From: an uncultured Desulfobulbus sp.
Lineage (GTDB): Bacteria > Desulfobacterota > Desulfobulbia > Desulfobulbales > Desulfobulbaceae
Direction: 5' to 3'
Assembly: GCF_963664075.1 (NCBI RefSeq)
Contig: NZ_OY760916.1
Coordinates: forward strand, 2,048,001 to 2,112,000
Length of the DNA: 64,000 bases
A program made the position numbers and the translations under genes. How positions within the stretch are numbered: the first letter of the stretch is position 1; each line of letters opens with the position of its first letter. This document shows, one piece after another, positions 15,419-25,499 of this stretch. Under the pieces are notes generated by a model. The model worked only from the letters and a program-made list of their open reading frames with translations, made no database searches and had not been told where the DNA came from.

Positions 15419-16600
15419 TTACAGAGCAGAGGTGTAGATAGCTGCTACATCTGCATCTTTCGGGCGACGCGGATTGGTCAGACCACAAGCGTCTTTCTGA
15501 GCATTGGCCACCATGGTGTCGATATCGGAAGCCTTAACCTCTTTACCGTAGCGTTTACCCAGCTCGATAAGACCGGCAGGAATACCGATGTCGGAGGAAA
15601 GTTTTTTGATGGCTTCCAGAGCGAGCTCAGCAGCATCACGCGGAGACAGACCTTCAGTGTTCTCCCCCATGAGCTGAGCGATTTTGACGAAACGGTCGAT
15701 CTTAGCGATCAGGTTGAACTTCTCTACATGGGGCAGGAGAATGGCGTTGCACTCACCGTGGGGCAGGTCATAGAAACCACCCAGCTGATGTGCCATGGCA
15801 TGTACGTGACCGAGGCTGGCGTTGTTGAATGCCATACCAGCAAGATACTGAGCGTAGCACATACCCTCACGAGCAACGATGTCTGCGCCATTGGCAACGG
15901 CAGGACGCAGGTGCTCAGCGATCAGCTCGATGGCTTTCTCGGCAGCAGAGTCGGTCATCGGGGTAGCAGCGGTGGAAACAAAAGCCTCAACAGCGTGGGT
16001 CAGTGCGTCCATACCGGTAGCAGCGGTCAGTGCCGGCGGCATACCAACCATCAACTCAGGATCATCTACTGCGATACCCGGGGTTACACGCCAGTCAACG
16101 ATGGCCATCTTCACGTGACGAGCCAGGTCGGTGATAATACAGAAGCGTGTCATCTCAGAAGCTGTACCAGCGGTGGTGTTCACTGCCAGGTAAGGAGGCA
16201 TGGGATTGGAAGATTTGTCCACACCCTCGAAATCCTGGATTTTACCGCCGTTAGCAACAACAAGGCCAACACCTTTACCACAGTCATGGGAGGAACCGCC
16301 GCCCAGGGTGATCAGAGAGTCGCAACCTTCTTTTTTGTAGATATCAACGCCGTCGTGAACGTTTTTATCGGTGGGATTGGGGATTGTTTCGTCATAGACA
16401 ACATAACCCATGCCGGCTGCATCCAGCAGATCGGTTATAACTTTGGTGATGCCAGCGCCGGTGATTCCTTTATCAGTAACGATCAACGGTTTGGAACCGC
16501 CAAGCGCTTTGATTTTAGCAGGAATCTGTTTGGATGCACCAATACCGATCAGGGTTACTGAAGGAATAAAATAACCGTATACTTCTTCACGAACTGCCAT
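15419..16600 (-). CDS. adh: Iron-containing (type III) alcohol dehydrogenase
   Basis: 393-aa NAD-dependent Fe-alcohol dehydrogenase. The N-terminal nucleotide-binding half shows LIVTDKGITGAG, NPTDKNVHDGVD and ITLGGGSSHDCGKG; the C-terminal metal-binding half shows the family signature NNASLGHVHAMAHQLGG and LPHGECNAILLPHV with the His ligands. It likely oxidises ethanol or another primary alcohol to the aldehyde used by the neighbouring AOR, a pairing known from ethanol-oxidising sulfate reducers and Pelobacter. The start follows AAAAAGGATGG. It is transcribed alone from a sigma54-like promoter and separated from aor by 545 bases, so the two can be controlled differently. Confidence 0.94.
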   Translation of the reverse strand: MAVREEVYGYFIPSVTLIGIGASKQIPAKIKALGGSKPLIVTDKGITGAGITKVITDLLDAAGMGYVVYDETIPNPTDKNVHDGVDIYKKEGCDSLITLGGGSSHDCGKGVGLVVANGGKIQDFEGVDKSSNPMPPYLAVNTTAGTASEMTRFCIITDLARHVKMAIVDWRVTPGIAVDDPELMVGMPPALTAATGMDALTHAVEAFVSTAATPMTDSAAEKAIELIAEHLRPAVANGADIVAREGMCYAQYLAGMAFNNASLGHVHAMAHQLGGFYDLPHGECNAILLPHVEKFNLIAKIDRFVKIAQLMGENTEGLSPRDAAELALEAIKKLSSDIGIPAGLIELGKRYGKEVKASDIDTMVANAQKDACGLTNPRRPKDADVAAIYTSAL

Positions 16601-17227
16601 AATGAAACCATCCTTTTTAATTAAGTTTCTTCTACGTTCTGCAAAAAGTTATCGTCACTTTGGATCCAAAATTGCGCGCACCCTTACATAGCACGTATCG
16701 TGCCAAATAAAAAAACTCAGAATTACGGCGAGTTGTCAGATAGGCGACAAAGAGGTGGTGAAAATATGCCCCAATTTCCTCAAAAACAAATATTTCAGAG
16801 AGCTATGAACCGCTCTATCCAGAAGCAAAATTCCAAAAAATGACCAGAAATAACGAGCTCAGAGAGGGGCGGGTCAGAAAGGGCCGGATTTTTTCAACAT
16901 TGAGTAACAATGACCCAGCAGGGGTGATTAAACGAAGGAGAGGAAAGATTTCATCAACATTTTAAGGAAAATAGCGCAGTCATTCGTTTAAAAAAGTCAC
17001 TGCCTGAATCAAGGGAATCAACGGTGGGAATGAAATTGGGACAATTGATTTCTTGCCGATCTTTGGAGAGCGTCAGCAGATCAGGCAACATTGAATAAGG
17101 TCGTTTTTACGATATGATAGCTATTTTATAATTAAAAACTCAGAAAAAAAAACATAGATACTCAACGGTGCTTCTGAAACAAATAATTCCCAGCTTCACC
17201 AGTAAAAGCACCTTCACTTTGCTCAAA
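16601..17227. other. Intergenic region upstream of adh
   Basis: 627 bases without a recognised gene. It contains the sigma54-like site at 16689-16706. The remainder is AT-rich with no clear hairpins or repeats that I can name. Confidence 0.6.
16689..16706 (-). promoter_or_regulatory. Sigma54-like promoter of adh
   Basis: Minus strand TTGGCACGATACGTGCTA, with GG and GC exactly ten bases apart and a full TTGGCACG -24 box; -12 is GTGCT instead of TTGCA/T. The same bases form a GCACG-ATA-CGTGC palindrome, so a repressor operator is an alternative. The start codon lies about 78 bases after the expected start of transcription. Confidence 0.55.
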
Positions 17228-18233
17228 TCAAACGAATACCACCTCATTCGAACCAGGAGTTAAGATTTCTCCTCCCTGCTCTGTCACCCGGAAGGTATTT
17301 TCAATCCCGATCATCCCAATTCCAGGAAGTGCTTTTTTCGGCTCAAGGGCGATAACCATGTCTTGAGCAAGCGGGGATTCAATTTTTGCGGCGATCACCG
17401 GCCATTCATCTATAAATTGGCTCGTTTGTTTGTATCTTTTTCCGGGAACCAACATAGGGGATCGTCGGGCTCAGCCCTTTTGCCCCTCCAGGACCGGAAA
17501 ACCCTGTGGGGTAATTTGCCGAGATTCCTGCGCTGACATAGCCAAGAAAAATCTCCATATTTTCCCCGGATAACTTTGGCATTCCTGTGTAGCCAAGTTC
17601 CATCATGGCAGTTTGTATCTTACAACCCAGCTCCCACTCACTCATGTTCTCCTGGATCATCGCAGGAATCTGATCATACACCCGCCGGTGACGCTCCCCA
17701 GCCCTGCGAATGAGCGAAATCTCATACGGGGACTTCACCGCCCGCACCGCGGCAAGTTCTTTATTAATACTGACAAAGGTGGTAGACGGAAGAGCCTTTT
17801 TCAATGCTTCATGGGAATCCATAGTGACTTGTGCCGTGGCCAGCCCCATTATTCTGGTGGCTATACCTTCTTCCCGCAGAGCCTTAGCCAATTGACTGAG
17901 CCCGGCCAACGGTCGAATATCAGAAAGAGAGGATTCCATACGGGCTCGTTCAATATTTCTACGAACGAAAAACATCAAATTCTTCTCGACTGGGATAACC
18001 ACAATCCCCTGCTGCAACGTTCCGGTGAAATAGTACATGGTAAGTGGATCAAGGAGGAGAGCCCCATCCAATGAAAGCGCGCGTAAGTGCTGCCTAAGCT
18101 TCTCAGCACGAGAATGGAGTTCATCTCTCGGGACTATCTCTGTGCTTTCGTTTTTTTGGTCGTTCACGGCATTTCCATAATATAGAGAGAAGGTGGGGTT
18201 CTTCCACGTTGCATTCAAATCAGCGTTTTTCAT
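17228..18233 (-). pseudogene. M24-family (Xaa-Pro aminopeptidase-like) gene broken by an internal deletion
   Basis: Two reading frames together make most of an M24 peptidase. The first (start MKNADLNATWKN at 18233) has the creatinase-like N domain, then the start of the catalytic domain up to [14 protein letters not shown], and hits a stop at about 17406. The second frame resumes with [35 protein letters not shown]..., the C-terminal end. About 90 residues that normally lie between them, including the metal-binding Asp pair and the GHGxGLE His, are absent, and the frame changes at the junction (about 17412-17430). The product cannot be an active peptidase. Its start overlaps the end of the LysR gene by 14 bases, suggesting former co-transcription. 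Confidence 0.82.
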
Positions 18234-19110
18234 AAAGTTGAATCTGTTCCATGAGAAAATCGACAAAGGCCCGGTTAGCCTTTGAGAGATACGCCCCTTT
18301 TTTCCAGGCAAGCATGAGGTCAAGATAGAGTGGAGGATCAAAAGAAACCGCTGCGATTTCCTGGTCATCTTCAGCGACCATGCGCAGGAGAGTCGACACC
18401 CCCTGCCCCTGTTTAATCAATGATTTTACGAGAGAAAAAAGATTGGTTTCAAAGACAACCTTTGGAGTCACTTGAGGGAGAGCCTCAAAGAGTTCCAGGA
18501 GCATCTCACGTTGATAGTAGCCCTTTTGAAACATGATCAGAGATTCCTGGGCAAATTTGCGTATGGTCACCGCAGTTTGATCTACAAAGGGATGATCCAA
18601 CGGTACGCAGGCAACAACCTCCTCCCTGAGTATATGCAGCGTCTCCACTGATTCCGGTGCATGACCGCCGGCAATGACCCCCATATCCAGGCTCCCTTGC
18701 AAAATTTTCTGCTGAATTGAACCGGCACCTTCGCCGGAAATGACCAACCGTAAGTTTGGGTATACGCTGGTAAAGGTGTGTATAAGGGTCGGGAAAAAAT
18801 AGGTGCTCATCATGGGGGGAATACCCAATCGAACCTCCCCCCGATTGAGCCCTTTGATATCTGCCATCTCTACACTGGCCGTTTGGACATTTTTGAGAAT
18901 GCGCTGTGCATGCCCAAGAAACACTTCGCCTTCCGGTGTCAGAGTGACGCTTTTGTTTGAGCGGTTAAAGAGCTTGCACTCCAGCTCATCCTCGAGCCTC
19001 TGAATCGAGACGCTTATCGCAGGTTGTGCGACATTCAGCATCCGAGCAGCCTTAGTAAAATTCTGCTGTTTAGCTATTTCAGAAAAATATTGTAGTTGTC
19101 GTATATCCAC
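18220..19110 (-). CDS. LysR-family transcriptional regulator
   Basis: 296 residues, the family's normal length. The N-terminal winged HTH is complete (MDIRQLQYFSEIAKQQNFTK, AQPAISVSIQRLEDELECKL), followed by an effector-binding domain (RLGIPPMMSTYFFPTLI..., GSLDMGVIAGG). It is divergent to an MFS transporter gene and upstream of the broken peptidase gene, so it likely controls one or both in response to a small molecule. An inverted repeat 18 bases upstream (19129-19145) may be its operator. Confidence 0.92.
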   Translation of the reverse strand: MDIRQLQYFSEIAKQQNFTKAARMLNVAQPAISVSIQRLEDELECKLFNRSNKSVTLTPEGEVFLGHAQRILKNVQTASVEMADIKGLNRGEVRLGIPPMMSTYFFPTLIHTFTSVYPNLRLVISGEGAGSIQQKILQGSLDMGVIAGGHAPESVETLHILREEVVACVPLDHPFVDQTAVTIRKFAQESLIMFQKGYYQREMLLELFEALPQVTPKVVFETNLFSLVKSLIKQGQGVSTLLRMVAEDDQEIAAVSFDPPLYLDLMLAWKKGAYLSKANRAFVDFLMEQIQLYEKR

Positions 19111-19128
19111 GGCTTGTAATAATAATTC

Positions 19129-19145
19129 ATTATTGAACCAATAAT
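19129..19145. promoter_or_regulatory. Candidate LysR operator
   Basis: Perfect inverted repeat ATTATTG-AAC-CAATAAT in the LysR/MFS divergent intergenic region. Size and position fit a LysR box, but it is AT-rich and could arise by chance. Confidence 0.35.
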
Positions 19146-19198
19146 TTTAATATATTTTATTTATAGCAACACGGTGTGTATGGTCAAGTTTATCTACA

Positions 19199-19251
19199 AC
19201 CTGGATCCGTGAGTATTCATCAGTACGCACCCGCCGTCACGGATCTGGGCA
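19199..19251. repeat. Short copy of the dispersed GGATCCGTGA repeat
   Basis: ACCTGGATCCGTGAGTATTC at the left and CCGTCACGGATCTGGG at the right face each other as inverted ends, with only about 20 bases between them. It looks like an internally deleted version of the element at 34606. It sits in the LysR/MFS promoter region and would form a hairpin in the MFS leader. Confidence 0.7.
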
Positions 19252-19278
19252 TAACTTCAAGCTCAAGAGACCAGCCCC

Positions 19279-20493
19279 ATGAACACACCCCGCATTCAAA
19301 GTGGCACGCTCGCCTTCCGCCGCGTCAACATTGCCCTTTTCGCAGCAGGCTTTGTCACCTTTATCACCCTCTATGACATGCAACCCCTGCTACCTGAATT
19401 CGCCAGGGAGTTTGATATACCGCCCGCGCTGGCAAGCCTGCCCCTCTCGGCGGCCTGCTTTACTCTGGCTGTGGGAATGCTTTTGGCGGGTACGATTTCA
19501 GAGACCTTTGGCCGTAAATCAGTGATGGTCGCCTCGCTTTTTCTCACCTCCCTGCTTGCCCTTTGTACCGCATGGAGTGAAACCCTGCTCTCCCTGGTGC
19601 TACTGCGTTTTCTGCAAGGGATAGTCCTGGCCGGATTACCCCCGGTGGCCATGGCCTACCTGGGCGAAGAAATTGAACCGGCTACCATGGGAACAGCCAT
19701 GGGCTTATATATCAGTGGCAACGCGATTGGCGGCATGTCTGGTCGACTGTTTACCGCCACGGTTACCGATTTTTTTTCCTGGAATGTGGCCTTGGTTCTG
19801 GTCGGGCTTATTTCACTTGGCTTAAGCATGTACTTTCTTGTACATCTGCCACCATCGCAACAGTTCACTCGAAGAAATTTTGAATACCGCTATCTGTTCA
19901 CCTCGTTACAGCAGAAATTGCAGGACTCCACCCTGCTCTGCCTCTATGGCATCTCTTTTTGCGTTATGGGCAGTTTCGTCACATTGTTTAACTACATCAC
20001 CTTTCGCCTGATCGCGCCAACCTATGGTTTAAGCCAGTCCATGGTCAGTCTCATTTTTCTGACCTACCTGCTTGGGGCCTACTGTTCCTCAGCAGTCAAC
20101 AAAATGGCCACAAAGTTTGGCAGATTCTGGACCCTTCGCTTCTGCCTGTCGATCATGCTGCTGGGGCTCTTTATTACCCTGAGCAACCATCTCATACCTA
20201 TAATTTTAGGGATTGCCCTTTTTACCTGCGGATTTTTTGGGGCACATACCAGTTGCTCAACCTGGGTGGGGCAACATGCGCAGACAGCCAAGGCTCAGGC
20301 GGCAGCACTCTATCTCTTCTTTTATTATCTGGGATCAAGTGTCTCTGGGACGCTTGGAGGATTTTTCTGGACTGAAGACGGTTGGCTGGGAGTAAGTGCC
20401 TTTATTGGCGTACTTCTCCTGATAGCATATGGATGCACAACTGTACTTGCACGTTTAACACAGAAAAAGGAAGTCCCCCTCTTGGTTATCTAA
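19279..20493 (+). CDS. MFS transporter (drug/metabolite efflux type)
   Basis: 404-aa inner-membrane protein with about 12 hydrophobic segments in two halves. The start (FVTFITLYDMQPLLPEFARE) and GTISETFGRKSVMVASLFLT, the MFS signature loop between helices 2 and 3, resemble the YnfM/AraJ branch of 12-helix exporters. The central hydrophilic loop is around residue 200. A divergent LysR gene probably regulates it. Substrate unknown. The start is preceded by only a weak AAGAGA site. Confidence 0.9.
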   Translation: MNTPRIQSGTLAFRRVNIALFAAGFVTFITLYDMQPLLPEFAREFDIPPALASLPLSAACFTLAVGMLLAGTISETFGRKSVMVASLFLTSLLALCTAWSETLLSLVLLRFLQGIVLAGLPPVAMAYLGEEIEPATMGTAMGLYISGNAIGGMSGRLFTATVTDFFSWNVALVLVGLISLGLSMYFLVHLPPSQQFTRRNFEYRYLFTSLQQKLQDSTLLCLYGISFCVMGSFVTLFNYITFRLIAPTYGLSQSMVSLIFLTYLLGAYCSSAVNKMATKFGRFWTLRFCLSIMLLGLFITLSNHLIPIILGIALFTCGFFGAHTSCSTWVGQHAQTAKAQAAALYLFFYYLGSSVSGTLGGFFWTEDGWLGVSAFIGVLLLIAYGCTTVLARLTQKKEVPLLVI

Positions 20494-20970
20494 ATTCCTC
20501 CTTTTTCTTCAAGAGGCACTAAACATACAAATCTCTTTAAAATGTACCAAATCAAACCCAATAGGGATGCAAAGAACTTTCGCTGTTTCTTGCATCCCTT
20601 GGCTCAAACATCTTTGCCAAGGACATCTCAGCTTGGAATGCAACGCAAAAACAACAACTATTTCAAAAAAAATTAAACTTCCTTAAATGGGAAGGAAGCT
20701 TGTTTCTTACATTTCTCAAACGCATAATTCGATGAGGAAATTCCCAGCAAATAAGAAGTGCAACATATGCATCGCACAGACCACATCTCAGTGGAATTTC
20801 ACCAATTGAATACCTTGATTTTTCAAAAAATTCTCTCTCTTTCCCTCCTCCCCCCACCTCTGCCTGCTTGTGTCAGCCCAAGCATCTAAACTCCAATACA
20901 GATCCACTACTTAAGATAGGCTCTTTCTATTCACACCCCAGTCAAACAATTGCTTGGCATACCTGTTATT

Positions 20971-21004
20971 ATGCCTCCAGAAGGAGGCATTCCTATTTTT
21001 TTTT
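20971..21004 (+). terminator. Orphan intrinsic terminator
   Basis: ATGCCTCC-AGAA-GGAGGCAT, a perfect 8-bp stem with a four-base loop, followed by TCCTATTTTTTTTT. The nearest upstream plus-strand gene ends 478 bases earlier and has another hairpin of its own, so this may end a small RNA. Confidence 0.7.
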
Positions 21005-21291
21005 GGATTTCAACGTATAAAACTGGTAAATTTACCTAGACAAAACATGATAACATCACCTATATTGCTCGACTTATTTTCAGAGGGAAGCAATATTCTT
21101 TCAATACAATGAAAGGACCATGCTGACTCTTTGAGCAAATGCAGCAGCTTATATATCACAGCATCTCCTCAGGACAACCTGGGTGGGATCTGTTTCAACT
21201 AATCCCAAAGAAATATCGCCTTTGGGATAGAGACGTCTGCTCTGTAGGCATGATAGATGCCCTGGAGCCCACCTAAGGACTCCACCCATGA

Positions 21292-21323
21292 GTAATGCAT
21301 AACGATGGTAATGCATAACGATG
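21292..21323. repeat. Tandem 16-bp repeat in the mucR leader
   Basis: GTAATGCATAACGATG occurs twice head to tail, 44 bases before the mucR start. Either a duplication or a paired binding site, for instance for MucR itself, which is autoregulated in other bacteria. Confidence 0.6.
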
Positions 21324-21366
21324 GCCTCTTAAGCCATCTCATCTTCAACTGTAAAGGATTAAATTA

Positions 21367-21810
21367 ATGGAAAAGACTCTTGTTCAAATGACTGCAGAAA
21401 TCATTCAGTCTCAAATCACCAGTAAACAAATGTCCACTGATGAGATAAAAGCTTCACTGAATGAGACCTTCCGTACCCTGCAGGCCCTGCAGAACGCAGA
21501 GACTCTTGAACCCACTGATGCTGAAAACGATGCAGCAGCTGGCGCGCCGGTTCTCGACCCGAAGAAATCTATTCAGAAAAACAAAGTTGTTTGCCTGGAG
21601 TGTGGTCAGGAATTTAAAATGCTTTCTCCCAAGCATCTGCGTTCGCATGGCCTAACCGCAAAAGAGTACCGCAAAAAATACGGTTTTTCCGCACGTCAAC
21701 CGCTCTGTGCCAAAGCGCTATCGGAGAAACGTTCTCAATCAGGTAAAGAACGTGGGATTCCTGAGAATCTGCGCATTGCCATTGAAGCACGTAAGAAAAA
21801 AACTGCCTGA
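21367..21810 (+). CDS. MucR/Ros-family transcriptional regulator
   Basis: 147-aa DNA-binding protein. The N-terminal half (up to about residue 70) is helical and likely oligomerises; the C-terminal half carries the zinc-finger-like core CLECGQEFKMLSPKHLRSH followed by GLTAKEYRKKYGF, the hallmark of MucR/Ros proteins. These are H-NS-like silencers or regulators of surface, motility or symbiosis genes. AAAGGATT precedes the start. The gene stands alone and ends in a strong terminator. Confidence 0.93.
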   Translation: MEKTLVQMTAEIIQSQITSKQMSTDEIKASLNETFRTLQALQNAETLEPTDAENDAAAGAPVLDPKKSIQKNKVVCLECGQEFKMLSPKHLRSHGLTAKEYRKKYGFSARQPLCAKALSEKRSQSGKERGIPENLRIAIEARKKKTA

Positions 21811-21840
21811 TAGAACTTCATTGCTCATATGAAGTGTGGA

Positions 21841-21877
21841 CGGGGTGATCAGAGTACTGATCACCCCGTTTTTTTTT
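21841..21877 (+). terminator. Terminator of mucR
   Basis: CGGGGTGATCAG (21841-21852) and CTGATCACCCCG (21857-21868) form a perfect 12-bp stem with AGTA loop followed by nine T. Confidence 0.92.
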
Positions 21878-21987
21878 GATTCTCCCTGAATCTGAGCCAA
21901 AAATGGTGAACTTTTAACGATTCTGGGCATCTTATGCGCTCACAACACTTTGTTGCCTACTGCTGTCATCCATGGGCACCAATGGGG

Positions 21988-22766
<779 letters not shown>

Positions 22767-25499
22767 CTAGAAGAAGCGCTTTCGAAGCCATTTTTCCATA
22801 GAAATAAGGGGAAAAATAGCAGCTGCGACTAAAAATGCGGTTGCAAGAGGTTTGAGGGTGAGAGGAACGGTGTGAAAAATGTTCTGCAGCAGGGGAAGAT
22901 AAAGAAACAACGCCTGAAGAACAAGGACAATACCGACTCCAGGGAAGACGGTTCTATTACTCCAGTAACCTATGGACCTGATGGGCTCTGTTAATGAGCG
23001 ACAGTGCATCATATAAAAAATCTGAAAAAAGATGACAAAACTGACAGCAGAACTCTGTGCCTGGGCCAGCAAACTGGCTTCCTGGTCAAATGCCCCACCC
23101 CTTCCTGCATAGGTCAGATAAAAGACCCCTATGGCGCCTGCGGTCATCAATATTGAGACCAGAACAACCCGAAAGAGAATAAAAGGACCCAAAAGTGGTG
23201 TTTGCGGATCCCTGGGCGGTCTGTGCATGATATCAGGTTCCTGCACCTCAAAGGCCAGGGGTAAGGCGAGCGCCACGGCAGCGACCAGGTTAATCCAGAG
23301 CAACTGCGTCGGCAACATGGGAAGAAGCAGAACACCTGTTTCCGGATCAAAAGGGAAAAAGATGATCCCGTAAATAAGGATGAAGGCCAATCCCAGGTTA
23401 GTAGGCAAAAGAAAAGCAAGGGATTTGACAAGATTATCATACACTCTCCGCCCCTCTTCAACCGCTGCACCGATTGAGGCGAAGTTATCGTCTGTCAGGA
23501 CAATGTCGGCCGACTCTTTGGAGACAGCCGTTCCAGTTATCCCCATGGCCACCCCAATATTGGCCTGTTTCAGTGAGGGGGCATCATTTACCCCGTCTCC
23601 GGTCATGGCGACGATGTCATTTTCCTGCTGCAATGCCCGCACCAGGCGAAGCTTATGTTCCGGGGCCACTCGGGCAAAAATATTGGTTTCGTGAACGGTA
23701 ACACGTAGTTCTTCTTCACTGAGTTCTGACAATGCAGCCCCGGTCACTGTTTTTTCCACTCCAGCAAGTTGTAATTTTTTGCCAATGGCCGCAGCAGTGA
23801 GTTGGTGATCCCCAGTGATCATTTTGACCTGAATACCTGCCCGGTAGCAGACTTTAATCGCTTCAATAGCCTCGGGGCGGGGTGGATCGATCATGCCAAC
23901 CAGCCCAAGACAAGAAAACCCTGAGGAAGGAATCTGTTCAGGAAGATCTTCATCCTGATCCCATTCCATCTGAGCCAGGGCCAATACCCGCATCCCCTGC
24001 CCGCTCATTATTTCAACGGTCTCACGCCAAAACTGAAGAGTTTCAGGATCAGATGTTTCCTGACAGCGCTGAAGCACCTTTTCAGGAGCCCCTTTCAACA
24101 CCGCAAAACAGGGGCGTCCTCCATGGAGAGTCAACATCAGTTGCGCCTCCGAGGCAAAGGGGATGACATCCTTTCGAGGAGCCTCTTCAAGGAGTGCTTC
24201 ACGATTCAGCCCTGCTTTTTGCGCAACGACCAGTAAGGCCGCTTCGGTCGGATCACCGCCAATCTGCCATTGTCCGTCACGGGTGAACAGTGAGGCATCA
24301 TTACAGAGTACGCCGCCTCGCAGCAGGGTTAGAATCTCCGAGGGAAGTTCTTTCAGCCGCTGACCATCAGCGCTAAAATTACCTTCAGGCACATACCCTT
24401 CTCCGCTGACCTCGATCTGGTTATGGGGGCTTATCACTTGGGTAACAGTCATCTCATTGCAGGTGAGTGTGCCGGTTTTATCCGAACAGATGACCGTTGT
24501 CGCTCCCAGCGTCTCAACTGCAGGTAAATGCCGTATAATCGCGTTACGTCTTGCCATTCGCTGCACTCCAATGGCAAGGGCGATGGTTACAACCGCGGGC
24601 AGACCTTCAGGAATAGCTCCGACAGCCAGGGCAATGGCAAAGAGCAGGGTCTCCTGGAGCGCAGTAAAGAGTGGCATCCCCATCTTTACTGCTCGCAGTA
24701 CCCCCACCAGCAAAATAACGGCAGAAAGCAGACCAATCCCCACAGTAATCCACAGACTGATTTGGGTCAGTTTCTGGGTCAGAGGTGTCTCCAGGTCGAC
24801 TGTAGTTGCCAGCATACCCGAGATTTTCCCGAGCTCGGTGCGCATCCCCGTCCGTACAACAATGGCTCGAGCTGTCCCCGCGGTAACCAGTGTACCGCTG
24901 TGTACCATGCAACGTCTGTCCGCAACCACGGTATCCTCAGGAACTGGGGCCGTATCTTTCTCAACCGGGACGGATTCCCCGGTGAGAGCAGCTTCGTCAA
25001 CCTGGAGATTTTTCACCTCAATAAGCCGCATATCCGCTGGAACACTGTCCCCAGCTGCAAGCAGGACAACATCACCGACCACGAGCTCGGCTGTATCGAC
25101 GTTACCGCCTCGGCCGTCACGCTCAACCAGGGCAGTTTGAGGAACCATCTCCGTCAACGCCTCAATGGCACGACCTGCCTTAAATTCCTGTACAAAACCA
25201 ATCAACCCATTGATGATGACAACGGCTAAAACCACAGCACCATCGGTCAATTTACCCAGGAACATGGCAAGCCCGCCAGCACCAAGCAATACCCAGATCA
25301 GTGGATTATTGATCTGGCGCCACAAAAGTTGCAGCGGACTGTTTGTTTGTTTGCGCGTAATGGTGTTCTTGCCATAGCGCGCAAGGCGCTCTTGTGCTTC
25401 TTTGGAGCTTAGCCCATCGTCTGTAGATTGGACCGCATCGTAGAGCTCATTGAGGGAAAGGCTGTGAAACGTTTGAAATATTTTTTTTTCTGCTGGCAT
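22767..25499 (-). CDS. P-type cation-transporting ATPase (P2-like, ion uncertain)
   Basis: About 910 aa from MPAEKKIFQTF (25499); a longer form from 25541 is possible, and neither start has a good ribosome site. Complete P-type machinery: actuator ALTGESVPVEK, M4 GAIPEGLPAVVT, phosphorylation SDKTGTLTCNEMTVTQ, hinge MTGDGVNDAPSLKQANIGVA and about ten membrane helices. Overall layout is that of Ca2+/Mn2+ (PMR1/SERCA-like) pumps. However, M6 reads LLWINLVAAVALALPLAF, lacking the Asp that helps bind Ca2+ in SERCA, so the transported ion is open. Inner membrane, monocistronic. Confidence 0.9.
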   Translation of the reverse strand: MPAEKKIFQTFHSLSLNELYDAVQSTDDGLSSKEAQERLARYGKNTITRKQTNSPLQLLWRQINNPLIWVLLGAGGLAMFLGKLTDGAVVLAVVIINGLIGFVQEFKAGRAIEALTEMVPQTALVERDGRGGNVDTAELVVGDVVLLAAGDSVPADMRLIEVKNLQVDEAALTGESVPVEKDTAPVPEDTVVADRRCMVHSGTLVTAGTARAIVVRTGMRTELGKISGMLATTVDLETPLTQKLTQISLWITVGIGLLSAVILLVGVLRAVKMGMPLFTALQETLLFAIALAVGAIPEGLPAVVTIALAIGVQRMARRNAIIRHLPAVETLGATTVICSDKTGTLTCNEMTVTQVISPHNQIEVSGEGYVPEGNFSADGQRLKELPSEILTLLRGGVLCNDASLFTRDGQWQIGGDPTEAALLVVAQKAGLNREALLEEAPRKDVIPFASEAQLMLTLHGGRPCFAVLKGAPEKVLQRCQETSDPETLQFWRETVEIMSGQGMRVLALAQMEWDQDEDLPEQIPSSGFSCLGLVGMIDPPRPEAIEAIKVCYRAGIQVKMITGDHQLTAAAIGKKLQLAGVEKTVTGAALSELSEEELRVTVHETNIFARVAPEHKLRLVRALQQENDIVAMTGDGVNDAPSLKQANIGVAMGITGTAVSKESADIVLTDDNFASIGAAVEEGRRVYDNLVKSLAFLLPTNLGLAFILIYGIIFFPFDPETGVLLLPMLPTQLLWINLVAAVALALPLAFEVQEPDIMHRPPRDPQTPLLGPFILFRVVLVSILMTAGAIGVFYLTYAGRGGAFDQEASLLAQAQSSAVSFVIFFQIFYMMHCRSLTEPIRSIGYWSNRTVFPGVGIVLVLQALFLYLPLLQNIFHTVPLTLKPLATAFLVAAAIFPLISMEKWLRKRFF

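Larger units (their letters stand above)
20494..21366. other. Long intergenic region with hairpins upstream of mucR
   Basis: 873 bases with no credible protein gene. Contents: a hairpin GGGATGCAA/TTGCATCCC (20564-20598), an isolated terminator (20971-21004), a leader hairpin ATCCCAAAG/CTTTGGGAT (21202-21228) and a 16-bp tandem repeat (21292-21323). The terminator without an obvious gene in front suggests an untranslated transcript. Confidence 0.55.

Noticed and set aside
20663-20857. 64-codon frame on the minus strand in the MFS-mucR gap
   Set aside because: No ribosome site or recognised motif, and the region looks non-coding on both strands.
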